The notes below the pieces were generated by a model, which saw only the letters and a program-made list of their open reading frames with translations, had not been told where the DNA came from and searched no databases. A DNA stretch of 64,000 nucleotides. Source: Ifrita kowaldi. Taxonomy: Eukaryota; Chordata; Aves; Passeriformes; Cinclosomatidae. The stretch is from contig VZRS01012501.1 of assembly GCA_013398055.1 (NCBI GenBank), positions 1 to 64,000 of the forward strand. Reading direction: 5' to 3'. Below are positions 12,821 through 25,480 of this stretch, piece by piece (position 1 is the stretch's first letter; every line of letters starts with the position of its first letter). The position numbers were made by a program, and so were the translations under genes.

Positions 12821-13938
12821 ATCTCTTCTTACTTTCAGCAGCTCAAGCACAGCTCTCCTCAGCCCAGCCAGCTGCCTAAACTCCCGTTGGAACTGGGAAA
12901 GAGAAACAAGCAATTCCACAGCACAATTCATCTGACTTGTTTTAGATGTCTGCCTTAGAAAGAGGTGAATTGAACCCTAGAGGTGACAAGTTCTGTGCTT
13001 TGATCACAAGGGGAGGCTCTCCAGCCTGCAGGGACGCAGACCTGGGAGCTCCACATACCTGTACAGAGCCCGATAAATCCCAGAGCACATTCCTGGCACT
13101 GGTGTAGCCCAGGGACCCTCCAGTCTGAGGTGTGGAGCAGCACCCATGGTTGTCCCTTCCTGAACAGCATCTCCTGTGCCCTAAGAAGTGTGAGGTCCCA
13201 GCTCACAGTGCCTCATTTCTCTTGATCGTGGTGGTTTGCTATGACAGATATTCCGATCTGTCCCTGTATAAATCTCTTCTGAAAAGCTGTCAGGCCATGT
13301 AAGAAAGAAAGATGGAGCTCCTTCTTGCAAAGTGCTGACAGGGTGTTGCCTGTACAACAACAGGGCTCAGTGCATGAGCCAGCCACTTCTCTTTCTCCAC
13401 CTCTTGTCCCCTTCCTCATCTCCTCCTGCCTACAGCTGAAGCACAAGAAGGCTTTGTGTTTTGATATTTTCTTTTAGTCAATCAATAAAATGCTTCTTTT
13501 TTTTCTTCTTCTCATATTTAAATCAGTGTTTGATTCGCTTCTGTTCCTGCCAGGTGTTTGTTTATTTTCTCAAATCCCTGACTGCAAAGATATTTTTGCT
13601 CATGGACCTATTTCCAGGGGAGATTTTATTCAGTGGCAGCAGATGTCTTCCCCTGGTAAGTACTGGTGCAGACATTGAGGGCCAACTGTCCTCAGGTTAG
13701 GAGGCATTTTAGACCAATTCTCTACACCCTGCTCTTCATAAGTGCCCCCAGCAAGTTCCACTCACAGATTCTGCTGCAGCTCTTCACAGGGGTCTCATCA
13801 CCCACTGGTCCCAGTCTCCTCAATGCTGATCCAGTTCACTGACCCCTTTACCAGAGCTGTCTGGCATCCAGCAACACACTCCTAAAGAAAGAAGAAAGAG
13901 AAGCCCAAGAAGAGAGTAAACATTTTAAAAAAAATTGT
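12821..13938. other. Unique non-coding sequence
   Basis: No recognisable gene or mobile element. It holds a pyrimidine-rich stretch near 13496-13515. Confidence 0.5.
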
Positions 13939-14115
13939 TCCCTGTGAGGGTGGGGAGGCTTTGGCACAGGGAAGCTGTGGCTGCCCCTGGATCCCTGGAA
14001 GTGTCCAAGGCCAGGCTGGATGGGACTTGGAGCACCCTGGGACAGTGGAAGGTGCCCCTGCCCATGGGACAATCCAAACCATTCTGTGATTTGATGATGT
14101 GATGTGATGTGATTT
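13939..14115 (+). mobile_element. CR1 3' tail with internal deletion
   Basis: The blocks GGATCCCTGGAAGTGTCC, AGGCCAGGCTGGATGGG and GGAAGGTGCCCCTGCCCATGG are present in CR1 order. The usual GATGATCTTTAAGGTCCC stretch is missing and the sequence jumps to AATCCAAACCATTCTGTGAT. The terminal octamers have become a short GATGT tandem run at about 14091-14115. Confidence 0.9.
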
Positions 14116-14170
14116 GAACATCAACCACACACACAGAGCATGGAGACACACAAGAATGGGGGGAGTCATG

Positions 14171-14204
14171 TATAGAATCACAGAATTATAGAATCATGTA
14201 ATCA
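14171..14204 (-). mobile_element. Terminal octamers of a minus-strand CR1 (tiny remnant)
   Basis: Three adjacent copies of an AGAATCA(C/T) word are the reverse complement of the CR1 terminal octamer array. No CR1 body follows, so this is either an extremely truncated insertion or a chance low-complexity run. Confidence 0.45.
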
Positions 14205-17200
14205 CTAGTACACACACCTACATATAAATGCAGAGAGACACACTACATGAGCAACCAGGCCATAATTATTTACTGCCAAGTGGTCTTGCAAAGATCCACA
14301 GCACCCACAGAGCCTCAGTATCATCTCCTGCCGACCCATGCAGGCACAAACTCCTTTCCCTGGAGCTTTGTGCTGTGCAGTCTCCAGGAGTGAATGTACC
14401 TGCTCTGTCTCCCAGATTTATCACATTCCAGGGCTTTATCCATGCCACTTCAATGACGTTTCAAAGGTTTCTGTGCATGTTTCAATCAGTTCAGGCATGT
14501 CAGACAAGTAAGTGCTGTGGAGGTACCTGCAAATTACACCATCTGGCTGCTTCAGTGAGCCAGACAAGAGGCAGACTGCAGGCAAAGGGAGAATCCAGAC
14601 CTTAAAGGAATGAGGGGAACATAAACCCAACCATTTTCAGGGGAGGAACATTTAAAAATCACTCCAAATAGTCTTGCAGTAAAGGTTTAGCCATTTTATT
14701 AAGCAAATCTGATAAGTGTGAAAGGATTTTCTTTGGAGTGAACTCAGTTCACTGGCAGATTGTTTCTAGCTTTGAGTAATGCCAGAGAATGTCCTGTGTG
14801 GCAGAATCTGCAGATTCCCAGATCTGGGCCTCTGTGGGTAAGAAGTGCTTCATAACAGGATGGCAGTGGGCTCAGTACAACTGATATAAATAGATAACTG
14901 CACAGGTAGATAACAGGCAACTGGCCTTTTTCCTCCACACCCATTTAAAAAGTGTATGGGTTAATTTTTATGCATGAGCCTGCATGAAACAATGACATTT
15001 CCAGCTAAAGAATGAGCTGGACAGGCTTTTTGTCTTGTGTACAGCAGTTCTAGTTCTTGTTAAAAACAGAACCCCTCACGCCACTTTTGCAAGGTGGCTT
15101 TAAATCAGAACTGGAGGATTATTATGGGAGGAAGGGGTATTTTCAGACAAAGTAGACCTTTACTTTCAGAAAGTTTAAAAAGAATGGGAAAAAATAATTT
15201 TCTGGTAGAAAAATAAAGAAAACTACTTAAGCTGGCTCAGACTGGGTTCTCAGACTGGAATGAATGGATAATGCTCTAAGTGGGAACAGGGATCAGGGTT
15301 AGGATTGAGGGACAGAAAGAGCTGGTGTCACCACGATGCCAATTGTACCTAATCAGGAGGACAATCAAAGATGCTCCTCTGTTGTGATGCTGATCCACAC
15401 ATTTCCCTCATCAAAAAGCTCCTAGTGGGAAGAGCAAGGAGGGGGAATAACAGTGTTTGTTGAAAGGGAAGCATGCTCCTGTTGACTCAGCCTCCATTAA
15501 ATGGCTCTCATTATTATGCCCAGGGTGAGCTGCTGGCACCAGCCTCGTACTGTCACTCCATTGCCATCTGGAAAAGGAAGGGAAGGGAAGTAGGGCAGGA
15601 GAGCCTGGGTGTCCATCCCTCTTCCCAAACCTCCTCCCTGAGCTTGTCTCGATCTGAAGGAGTGCTGTGCTGGGAGGTGCTGGGAGCCCTGTGGCTGAGC
15701 CATAAATCTCACTCAGTCAGAGGGGAAGATTTATGCTCCCAGCCTGGGAACGACGCCCGTAGCATTCGCACACACACACACACACGCCAACACGCACACA
15801 CATTCCCTCCTGGCAAAACACAGCAGCTCTGCCAGAACGGAGACTGAGGAGAAGGTGCAGTCCCAGGAACAGCTAAATTGCTTTCATGACTTTCCAACAG
15901 TTTTTGGAAGACAAACTGGGGGCTTGTGTTTTAAATGTATCCCAAATTTGCATTTTGATTGGCTAACAGGCCATGCAGATTCCACGGTAAAGTACTGATC
16001 TGTCAAAGGCATCTGACAGTTTTGAACAGTTGCTGAAATGGCTTTAAAACAGACCCAGGAGAACCGGGGAGAGAAAAAAAAAATCAAAAAACCTCTGCCT
16101 GATGAGTGAATTCTTTCATCTGCTAAAAGCTCTCCAAGCCCACAAGCCTGAGGCTGACTTTAAATAGAGTCAATGGAGAAATATCTTCTGGACAGGGATA
16201 TGATGAAGCTCTCCAGTAGTTGTTCTCCCTTTCATTCCCTCTGTCCCTCTCTCTCTTACACCTATTTACCTTTGCTCTCTTCCTCCTCCAGAAAAAGTCC
16301 TATCCTGGTGCTGGGTGCCCTTACTTCTCATGGAAGTCAGAGATGAGTCTCACGCTCAGCATCTCTCGGGGTTGAACTTCAGGATGGTCCTGCAACCACA
16401 GGTCTTGTCCAGTTGTGAGTGACATGGATAGTTAAAGGTAATTTCTGTAATAATAAAGGGATTTGTCCATTTATGGTATCTTTAAATGAGCCACAAGGGA
16501 TTTTGCCACTGGGTTGCTCTTCACACACAACCTGTTTCTGGATTCAACCAAGAAACAAGATATTTCCTAAGGACATGTCCTAGGGAGGAATGAACAGCCC
16601 TGATAGCACTTGGCAGTGAGAGATGGAGTCAGTTGCATTTACAAGAATGATGGATACTGAAAACTGGGGTTTCAAGCTACCAGAACTCCAAATTGTTTCT
16701 GATTCCAGAGATTTAAAGATTTCACCCACTCCTTTTCCATGTGAAAGAAGTGAGCTCATCTTTGGGTGCCTTTTTATGGATCAGCCCGCTGACCTCTGCA
16801 GAGCCTTTGGGCCATCCCCATGCAGAGTGACATAATAATGACAGATAAGCATCATTTACCGTTTTGGGTGAGAGGCAGAGAAAAACATTGATGTTTCCCA
16901 GGCCTGTCCCAATATGTGGAACCTGGCTCTGCACCGACCTGCCCCCTTTCCCACAGCAGGGAGCAACTTCTCAACCCTACAGCACATTCCTGTCCCTGCT
17001 CTACAGCTCAGCCCTGATATCCCAGCGTTTCTATCCTTTCGACCTCCTCAGCATTGCACAATCTGCCCATGAGCCTGTTCCTCCTTCTGCTTCAGTTCAG
17101 CAATGAAGCATCAGCCTTAGGCAAAACTCAGCTGTGAAGAAATGATTTTGCCTTGAGGCTGCAAACCTTTGGAGACAGACTTAGGCTCCGCAACCTCCAA

Positions 17201-17253
17201 AAGACACATTAACCTGCTTGGTTTTCTTCTGCTTCTCTCAGGGAAGTTGACCT
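14205..17253. other. Unique non-coding sequence
   Basis: No recognisable gene. It contains the CA microsatellite listed separately. Open frames up to 125 codons show no domain. Confidence 0.5.
15769..15802. repeat. Interrupted (CA)n microsatellite
   Basis: A pure CA run at 15769-15785 is followed by interrupted CA/CGCA units to about 15802. It is a likely length polymorphism. Confidence 0.9.
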
Positions 17254-17770
17254 TGTCTGGACAACAGGTGCCCATGGAGCCTCTCTACCACTCCTCCTCT
17301 CAGCAGGGTGGAGAAGGGGGGAAAATAAGATGGAAAAAAGTCATGTCAATGTAAAGGCAGTTTAATTAAACAAAAGCAAACGCCTCTAGCAGCAGCAAAG
17401 AAAAAGAATAGATTTATTCTTTACTTTCCATCAGCAGGAAGTAGGAGTTAAGTACATGTAGAGGATGCTCTGGAAGACAAATATCATAGCCAATGCTCCC
17501 CTTCTTCTTTCTCTAAGCTTTTATTGCTGAGCAGACATCACATAATATGGAATATCCATTTGGTCAGTTTGGGTCAGCTGTCCTGACTGTGATCCCTCCC
17601 ATAATCTTGCCCATCCCCAGCCTGCTGCTGAGGGGGAAATGTTGGAGAGACTGCCTTGGTGCTCAGGAGAACCAACACACCAGTGTGTTACCAGCACCTT
17701 CCCAGTTACCAATACACAGGCCAGCACTGTGAGGGATGCTATGGGGAAAACGAACTCCATCTCAGCCACA
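17254..17770 (-). mobile_element. Old solo LTR of an avian endogenous retrovirus
   Basis: Read on the minus strand, the element starts TGTGGCTGAGATGGAGTT at 17770. It passes a GACAGCTGACCCAAACTGAC block and a GGATATTCCATATTATG block, and then has an AATAAAAGCTT polyadenylation signal (plus-strand TTTATT at 17520-17525). A TTTAATTAAACTG segment near the far end matches the U5 of a common avian LTR family (ERVL-like, from memory). The left boundary is poorly defined (about 17250). I see no matching target-site duplication and no internal viral genes on either side, so this is a degraded solo LTR. Confidence 0.7.
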
Positions 17771-19546
17771 AACTCTTACTGGTTTCAGCTGGGGTGCACT
17801 TCCTCTGCATGGTTCCTGGCACAAATCCTGCTGGATGCTGCTATGTGCCATAAAGTGATGTGTAAAGTCACCATAATGTGGTGGCATGTGGAAAGAAGGT
17901 TGGCACTCAAATCATGTGGGCTGGGAGAGATCAGTGCTATCCCTGGATTAGCCACAATGAGGTAATTGGCTGTAGGACATCTCAGGGTGTGAATTACAGA
18001 CTGCAAGGACAGCACATTTTTGGTAGCATAGTGTGATCCCCAAGTGCTGCAGGACTTGGGCCCTCTGTGGTCCATGTGTACGGTGAATGCTCCCTTTGTG
18101 CTTGTTCCAGGTGAGATATCCCAGGATAAGGAGACAAATGAGCCTGGTGTGGAGGTGCAGAGGAAGAAGAGCTGCAGCCAAGGGGCTCCATCCCAGAGCA
18201 GATATCCCTGCAGCAGCTGATTCCAGCCCAGCTCTGCACAATGATCTGTGGCTTTCCCGCTTGTGTAAGCCTGGCATGAGCAATGACTGATGAATCTCTG
18301 CACCACTTGTATTTGCATGTTCTAGATGAGGACTGGGCAAATCACCCCAATCATCCACTTCTCCTACAGACAGCTCTGGCCTCTCTGCATCTCCCTGGGC
18401 AGCTCTGCCCCTCTCCTGTTCAATAAACAATCCTGTCTTCCCTTATTCACTCCTTCCTCTGGTGTTCTTGACTATCTAACCCAGGCATAATTAGCGACTT
18501 GCTCATCTATTTAATCCCTAGCTAAGGCCGTAGCTGTTGTATCCTTAAGAGAGGAAGGTGTTTTTCTCACTGCTTTTCCCCTTTCCCCAGGCCTCCCTCC
18601 AGAAGGATTTCCCTTTGACCTCAGCTAATGAAATGATCCAGATCAGTGACTGGGGAAAGCACCCTCAGGACAAAGTTCAAGCCTTTTTCTTCTCAACAGG
18701 CTCTCTGTGACAGTTCCTATTCAGCATTTAGCAGGTATTTATTATTAATTTCCCATCTCTATCAGAGATGGATGTTCTTGGGGCTCATAGATGTATTCCA
18801 CTTGGGAGCAAACAGGACATCTCAGTGAGTTAAACACAAAGATGAGGAGGAGGTTGGCAGGAGAGGACAACGTGACTCCCATGTGCAATTCAGCAATTAG
18901 AACTGGATTGTTCTTTTCATGTTCTTTCCTATTCTCCCCTCATGCCTTGGTATGGTCATTGCTAGCAATTTGTGTCCTGGCATCCTGGGCCCCCAGGTTC
19001 CACAAATCCATCCATTACTGCCTCCAGAAACAAATCCCATCAAATCATGAGCTTATAAACTGCATTTCAGATATGTTACATGAGCACTGATTGCAAATCT
19101 GAAGACATTTCCATTTTGCCTGAGGCCAAGTTTTTTAATTTAAAAAAAAGAGTCCTGTCAGGGTCTGTGCAAAGGCTCTTTAGATATTCCAACCAGCACA
19201 GTTTATTTAAAAATTCAATAAGGCAATTTTCGTGGCAGCAAGGAAATAGAAACAGTGCTGGTGTCTGTACACCCAGTGAAGAGGAAGAGGCAGCCAGGAT
19301 TTCATCTCCCAGATCCACTCAAGCCAGAATTTGCTGCTGCCTCATTCTAACAGCCAAAATCTGAGGTACACTTCTTGCTTGACAATTAAATTTTCTCCAA
19401 CAGCAGAACAAGGATTAGGGAGTGACAAGCAGGAATGGCCTTTTTAGAACAATTTGCTGCCCAGGAGTCCCATTAGTTAACACAGAACAAGTATTATCAG
19501 ACCTGTTCCTGGACTTCATGAGGCTAGAGAGAATACTTGGAGAAAG
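17771..19546. other. Non-coding sequence with long antisense open frames
   Basis: Two overlapping minus-strand frames of 177 and 160 codons lie at 17785-18318 and 17948-18430. I recognise no domain in either, and there is no splice or promoter context. An AATAAA lies near 18422 on the plus strand. The region might include a second, more decayed LTR starting near 17779, but the resemblance stops after the first 50 bases. Confidence 0.4.
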
Positions 19547-20164
19547 TGTCTTGGTTTGAAAGACAGGTGTCTGCTAAGGAAGGCAGGAGCCTCCCTTGGA
19601 ATGGAAAATATGACCCCATTCCCTCCGAATTATTATAACTTTGAAACTAAGGGGCTTTCAGGAAAAAACATGAGAAAAGGAATAACAGTTCTTTACGTGT
19701 ATATATATATATAACAAGACAAACAAACAAGAACAACACCGGCAGCAACCACGAACAGAAGCAGAACCCAGTGCCAGCCTCTCTCGGCCGCAGGCACTTT
19801 CCCCTCGGTGCAGTTCTGGTCACGGCCGGCAGGGGCGCTGGTGGCTCCCGGCCGGGCAGGGCGGGTGCGGTGATTCCCCCGCGCCTGCAGGGGGCGCTGT
19901 GGCGCGGGTCCGGCCGTCTCTCTCCACACGGCAATGGCGGGCGCAGCTGGCAGGAAGGGATGGAGAAAAGGCTTCCTTTATGAACTCACAGGGGGAGCCG
20001 ATCCCGGTGCCCCTCCGGATGGCAAAAGGGGCTGCAGCAGGAACCTCGNTAGCAACAAAAATGGGAGAAAACTCCCTGAGAGAAAGAAATAAAAGGAAGA
20101 ATCCTAAACCCCAAGAGGAAGAGAGGGGTTAACTTTGCATAGACATAGCCCTGGGAAGGGGACA
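19547..20164 (-). mobile_element. CpG-rich solo LTR (passerine ERV family)
   Basis: The plus strand begins TGTCTTGGTTTGAAAGACAG and ends GGGGACA, so the termini are TGTC...GACA, the inverted ends expected of an LTR. Flanking pentamers GAAAG (19542-19546) and GAAGG (20165-20169) differ at one base, consistent with an old 5-bp target-site duplication. Orientation is inferred from similarity to the plus-strand LTR at 32929-33461, whose polyadenylation end corresponds to the left side here. The middle (about 19785-20030) is GC- and CpG-rich, and a (TA)n run lies at 19698-19713. A single-N gap at 20049 falls inside the element. No viral coding sequence is present. Confidence 0.75.
20049..20049. 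other. Assembly gap (single N) inside an LTR
   Basis: One N interrupts the CpG-rich LTR. A one-base gap is a placeholder, not a measured size, so some LTR sequence may be missing. Confidence 0.95.
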
Positions 20165-22262
20165 GAAGGTAAGTAGGATGCATGTCAAAAGTGGTTGTTC
20201 CCTGCTTTCTGTGAACCATAAGGGCTCCTTGGGAAGCAGAGTCAAAACTGAATTGCTGTTTATAGATCAGAGGTGAAAAAACATCCCTGGATGCTCTAGA
20301 CCACATGGAACACCATTTCCTGCTGCCTTATGGCCCTTGCTGTCTGCCAATCTGTCCTCAGCCAGGCACAGATAACCATTCCATCCCCTTTCCTTGGCAC
20401 GGCATCAAGATGCAACTAAGTCCCGTCTTTGGAGGTTTGGAAGGTTCCCATCTCATCAAGAAAAGAAGCAGCCAGAAATTATAGGTGCCTAGAGGAGAAC
20501 GGAGACCTCTGTCAGCTATCCATTCCCTGGAAACCTCAGCCCCAAAACTCACCCCATGAGCAGAGGCACCTCTGTGACTTCCCCCACCTTAAGCATTCAG
20601 GTCCCAGCTCCCTGGCAGAGGAGCTAAAGGACATTCTGAGCCTGCTGCTAAGGAGATCATTATGGCAAACATATGAACCTTTCCAGTCAGACGGATGAGG
20701 TGGGGTTTTAATTAAGGTAATTATACTCAGCTGGATGGGCTATTTGCAGAGGCATTTAAAGCCTCTGGGAGGGTTTAAAGATAGTAATACTGATAGAGTA
20801 CAGGAAACCTACTGCCTGTGTGGACCGCTGGACTTAGGCTGCCAGCACTGCTGGTGTCCTGCTTGAGAAACCTGAGGCTGCATTGAAGAGTCAGGTGGTG
20901 CTTTGCCAGTGGCAAAGTCAAGGATGTCCATTCTAGAGAGGCCATGGCTCTCTCAGGTCAGGGGAGGGAGTTTTCAGAGTGTCAGCACCTTTTTCCTCTC
21001 AAAAGAGGACAAAAACTTTTAACTGCAGAAATGCGAGGATAGTAATTTGTGGGGAGTGGCCGGTATCTTTGTCAGGTCAGTTGGCATTTTGTGTTTGAAA
21101 CTGAGTGATTTGGATTAGGGTTTTTTCCCCCTTAAACTCTTATAGTGCAGTGATTTACAATTTCTATATGAAAAGTCATTACAACTTGAAATTGGGAACT
21201 TGGCACTTTGACAGTGTCACACTTCTGACAATTCAAAACTTGTGAATTGTAGAAGAAGGGTTAGAGCTGACCCTGGCCTGCACGAAGATGGGATTTTGAC
21301 AAACCAGTGCTTTCTTGTACAAGCTTGCATGGGAACTTTCTAAACAGCCCTGATTGTGTCCACTTTATTCTCTTTTTCACTCTGACTAAAAGTCACACCT
21401 ATCACCCCTAGCTAGAAGCCTGTGCTACTCTTCCTTTGTAGCAGCTTTGTGGAGCACTGGTGGTCCCCAATGCTCATTCATCTCATTGTTTCCCCCTCCT
21501 CAGTGAGACAGAGCGGATCAATGTGACTTCCACTTCACCCCTTCCCATTTTGTGCTGCCTCTCATTTTGTTCTCCTTTTAATACCCTCTTTATTGCCAGG
21601 CTGTTCTAATGCTGCTGTTTATTTATGGCTATTACTGAGATGATGCTTTAATTGTTGGATCAGCGCCTCCAGTCCATCAGGCAAAGGAGCAGCTCTTTAT
21701 AAACATCATTTTTTTCTTTAGCTTTGCCACATGGAGACACCACACACACACAATTAGGAACAACAGTGGTGCTATTCCAAATGAACCCTTGTGCAGCTCT
21801 TTGTGATTTTATCCCGTTTCAGAAAGGACAGCCTTTGAGTCTGTTTACTGCTCTTTCTGCACTGAGCATTTTGCTTTGTAGATCTAGAAAAAGGAAATTC
21901 AATTAGAGGAGTATTCAGGATGGTTTTTATATATATTTTCTACCAATTAGCATTTTATTAAGGCAGTTAAATTGCATTTGCCAGAGACAGACACAACCCA
22001 TTGCAGAGCATTATTTTAAGATCCCATTTCTTTTTTTTTTTTTTTCCATCTTGCAGGCTGAAAATGAAATCAGGGAATGATTGATTAATTATTAATTCAT
22101 TACTGGTGATTGGGCTGAAGCTGGTCAGAAGGGGAAAGTGCTAAGACACAGTCTTGATTTATGTCTTCAGACAACTTTGCCGGAGTTACCTGTGGTGGAC
22201 AGATGTCCTAAGGCCAAGTGGAGATGCTGGGGTGCATCGGATGCTTTGTACCATCTGTTTTG
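20165..22262. other. Unique non-coding sequence
   Basis: No recognisable gene or repeat. A T15 run lies at 22031-22045. The stretch at about 21590-21710 is AT-rich with TAATTG cores. Confidence 0.5.
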
Positions 22263-22340
22263 GAGGACTTTAAAGATCATCCAGCTCCAACCGCCCCCCG
22301 CCATGGGCAGGGAGAAACCTTTCACTAACAGCCTGGGCTA
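22263..22340 (-). mobile_element. CR1 tail fragment, minus orientation
   Basis: The blocks GACTTTAAAGATCATCCAG, CTCCAACCGCCCCCC, GCCATGGGCAGGGA and TTTCACTAACAGCCTGG are the reverse complement of the CR1 3' region. It meets a plus-strand CR1 piece head-to-head at about 22335-22340. Confidence 0.8.
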
Positions 22341-22388
22341 GTGGGAGGTGTCCCTTCCAACCCAGTCCATTCTATGATTCTCTGATTT
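22336..22388 (+). mobile_element. CR1 tail fragment, plus orientation
   Basis: GGGCTAGTGGGAGGTGTCCC is followed directly by TTCCAACCCAGTCCATTC and the terminal TATGATTCTCTG. The central GATGATCTTTAAGG block is deleted. The two pieces here share part of the same CR1 segment in opposite directions. Confidence 0.8.
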
Positions 22389-25341
22389 CCTCATCCTGAC
22401 CTCCCTGCAGGGTGGAGGAGGTTGATAGGGAATAGTGATATCTTGTCAGTATCACTCCAAAAATCTTTTGGGCAAGAACCGTCCTACTCCTTGGTTAATC
22501 CCCCTCCTCATCATGATGCAGCTGATCAGGGGGATGAGCAATTGCTGCTCCTCCTGGGGGCTGATGACAGAGGGCACAAGCCCACGTGTGGCAAAGGCTG
22601 CTGGCTCTCCCTAGCTGTCCAGGCTGCACTTTTGCCTGGCTCTGGAAGGTTAAGCTCAGCTTTCCCTTTCATTCCTGCCTGCTCTGAAGGCTCCTGTCCA
22701 TCACTCCCCCTGTTTGCAGCGTGGCTTTGTCTCTTCATTGCTCTCAAGGTCACCATTGATCAGATTGTGAGCACTTTACATCTGCAGCCTTGGACGGGCA
22801 GAGAGAGGAATTGATTGCAGTCAATTCAGCTGCAGATTGAACTGTATTGACTTGTCCCCTATTCATGCAGACGAGGAGCTTTGCTACCTTTTAATTACCA
22901 CGACCAGCCCTGCCCTGCATCAGTGGGATGGCTGGGGGTTATATGGCCTTGAGAAAGTCTTTGCGGGGGGGGAGGGGGAATGTAGGGATTTTTGTTCTGT
23001 CAGGACCACAGGAGGACTAGTGCTGAGGGAATCCCGAGGACAAAAAGTCGTCTTTCCTCTGTCCACAGTGGCTCTTCCTGGAGGAGTCTGTGACTGGAAG
23101 TGATTTCTATTCTATAGTGGGAGCCAACCATTTCCAAGAGAGGGGCACTGCATAAGAACAGCAGCCACAGGTGAGGTGAGGGTGCTGCTCCTTTGAACAA
23201 GACGCACTTGGCCAGGCAGGCAGATGCTCAGCTGGCAGAAGCCACACTGGGAGAAACGTTTTACTTTCCGTGTCCATGAGCACGAGGAGGGACGAGCTGC
23301 TACAAGCTTTCATTAATCTGTGGATGAGCCTCCTCTTTAGCAAAGTCCTTTGCCCAAATCCTGAGTCCTCTTGTGGAGGAGGAAGAGCTGTTTTTGTGAT
23401 CCTTGCTTATATCTGGGGATCAGGAGAGACTGGGATGTGTTCAGCTGGCCCTTGTGGAAAACAAGCTGTCCATGACTGATTTCCATGGAGCAGCCCAGGC
23501 TCTCCAGCCTAGATTCTGCTGCTGGCTCTGTCCTTGGGCTCCAGGCTGTGCCTGCACCAGCACAGTAATTCCCTGCTATCATAGAAAGTACAGTTGGCAT
23601 TTCTGAAAGGTGTGGGATTGGCATCTTTAGAAGACTGAAATCCTCTGTTCATCTGCTGAATTGATGCCAGTAGTACCAGCACTGGGAGTGCGGGAAGAGA
23701 AGCGATTCCAGCAGGGCTGGTGAATAACAGCTTTCTTAGCAAATTGAAAAGTAAAAAAAAAAAATGCAACCAGAACAACAAAATGACTTCCATTTAGGGT
23801 CAGAGAAAGTATTGCACTTATTTTTTTACCATTGAAACTATTTTGAGTAAGACAACAACATTAAATGTCAAAACAGAGTAATTTTCAAACAACAGCCAAA
23901 ATCAACATTTTTAAGACAAGTGGGGAAGAAAGGGGTTTTTAATTTTTTTTTTTTTACCTCTTGCTTCCCTTTTCCACTGTTTCTACAAAGAGATCAGAAA
24001 TTCTCTGCAGTGTGATGTGACCAAATACTTCTTGTACCCTCCTCCCTGGGACTTATGTCCAACACACTTCTCCTATCTCCAGGATTAAAGCCTAGACATG
24101 GCTCTTTTTGTAAGGATGCTGACCCCAGGCTGGGTTTGTGCAATTCCTACCCAGTCATGGGAAACTGAACTAAGACAAGCAATTAATTTTTACATGAACT
24201 ATGAAAACACCATCAGATGGTGACAAACACAGGCCACACCTTCCCTTAGAACCCAGACTAACGATCTGTGGGACCCTTTCCTAGCCCTCACCATGAAATG
24301 GGGTTTATTTTTTTTGACTGACTGGGTAGGGAATGGTGTATACATCCTGACTATGTAGGCTCAGATGAAATAGGGAAAGGGGCTTCTCCTTTTGAATTAC
24401 CTGACAAGAATAATAAGCCTTTATTTAAACCTTGCAGCAGACAAAGGTACTTAGATGAGATATTGAATGTGTATGTGCATGACTATGGTTTTAGTCCCTG
24501 CTTTCCAAATGGTGTTTGTATGGAAGCCATCCCTTGTCTTAACAAAAATCCCAAATCCTCTGGACAAAATATAAATGGACTCAGTCTTCCAGCTTTCATG
24601 CTGCAGAGATGGGGTTGTCACTGTTTGCAGATCAAGGATATCTCTTGACTATTGCAGTCCAAATTTCAAGCTAACACAGACACCAGTTTTCAGTCATAAA
24701 GCCCTTCCTCTCTTCTTTGCAGCATAAGTGAATTCCATCAGTGTACAACTCCCAGGGAGAGAATGTGCTGTGCTAATCTCCCCCAGTTTCTCACTGTTAA
24801 AATAAATTCTTCTCATGTTAGTAAGACTCCCCTGAGGCCTTGGCAGAACAGGTGCTCACTTGACCCAAGTGTCACCTGTGCCTCATACATCACATCAGCC
24901 CCAGGGGAGGAAAATGCAGCCAAGGCCCAAGGGAGGCCTGGCTCAGCATAACCACAGATGGAGCCCTGGGTGTATGCTGGGAACTGCAGGGAACGCTCCT
25001 CTCCAGAGAGATGTGATTTGCTTATTGTGCCACTTGGCCAACCTGTGTGCTGCCTGCCTTCAGTGATGGATGGCTCCTTGGGATGCTCCAAGGGATTGCA
25101 CAAGGCTCCTGTTTGTCCAGTGTGATGTTTGAGGTGAGGCATCTATACCAAATGTCCTTCTACCAGGTGGCCATGCACTGATTTTTGGAGAAGACCTCTG
25201 GATTCTCATGGCATTAGGCTGCTTAACAAATGCTGCTGGCCTTGGCCGTGGAGATGAGCAGCTTCCTCTGGCTTTGGTGAACCAGTGTTTTCTTGTGCAG
25301 CTCTCTCAGAAATGGAAGGAAGTCAAAATTGAACACTTCTG
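22389..25341. other. Unique non-coding sequence
   Basis: No recognisable exon, RNA gene or mobile element. Open frames reach 130 codons (22422-22814, plus) without domain resemblance. Short homopolymer runs lie near 23754-23764 and 23943-23955. Confidence 0.5.
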
Positions 25342-25480
25342 TCCCTAGAAGTGTTCCAGGCCAGGTTGGATGGGGCTTGGAGTCACCTGGGATAGGGGAG
25401 GGCGTCCCTGCCCATGGCAGGGGGGGGAATGAGATGAGTTTTAAGGTCCCTTCCAACCTAAACCATTCTGGGTTCTAGGT
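25342..25480 (+). mobile_element. CR1 3' tail
   Basis: The blocks CCCTAGAAGTGTTCCAGGCC, AGGTTGGATGGGGCTTGGAG, CGTCCCTGCCCATGGCAGGG and TTTTAAGGTCCCTTCCAACC, then a worn terminal octamer, are in CR1 order. The copy is intermediate in age. Confidence 0.95.

Noticed and set aside
17785..18430. Overlapping 177- and 160-codon minus-strand frames
   Set aside because: Long for this window, but the two frames overlap and neither shows a domain, promoter or splice pattern. Chance remains the simpler reading.
17779..18470. Second LTR, plus strand, head-to-head with the LTR at 17254-17770
   Set aside because: Only the first 15 bases clearly resemble an avian LTR start, and the expected middle blocks are missing. 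An AATAAA near 18422 is not enough.
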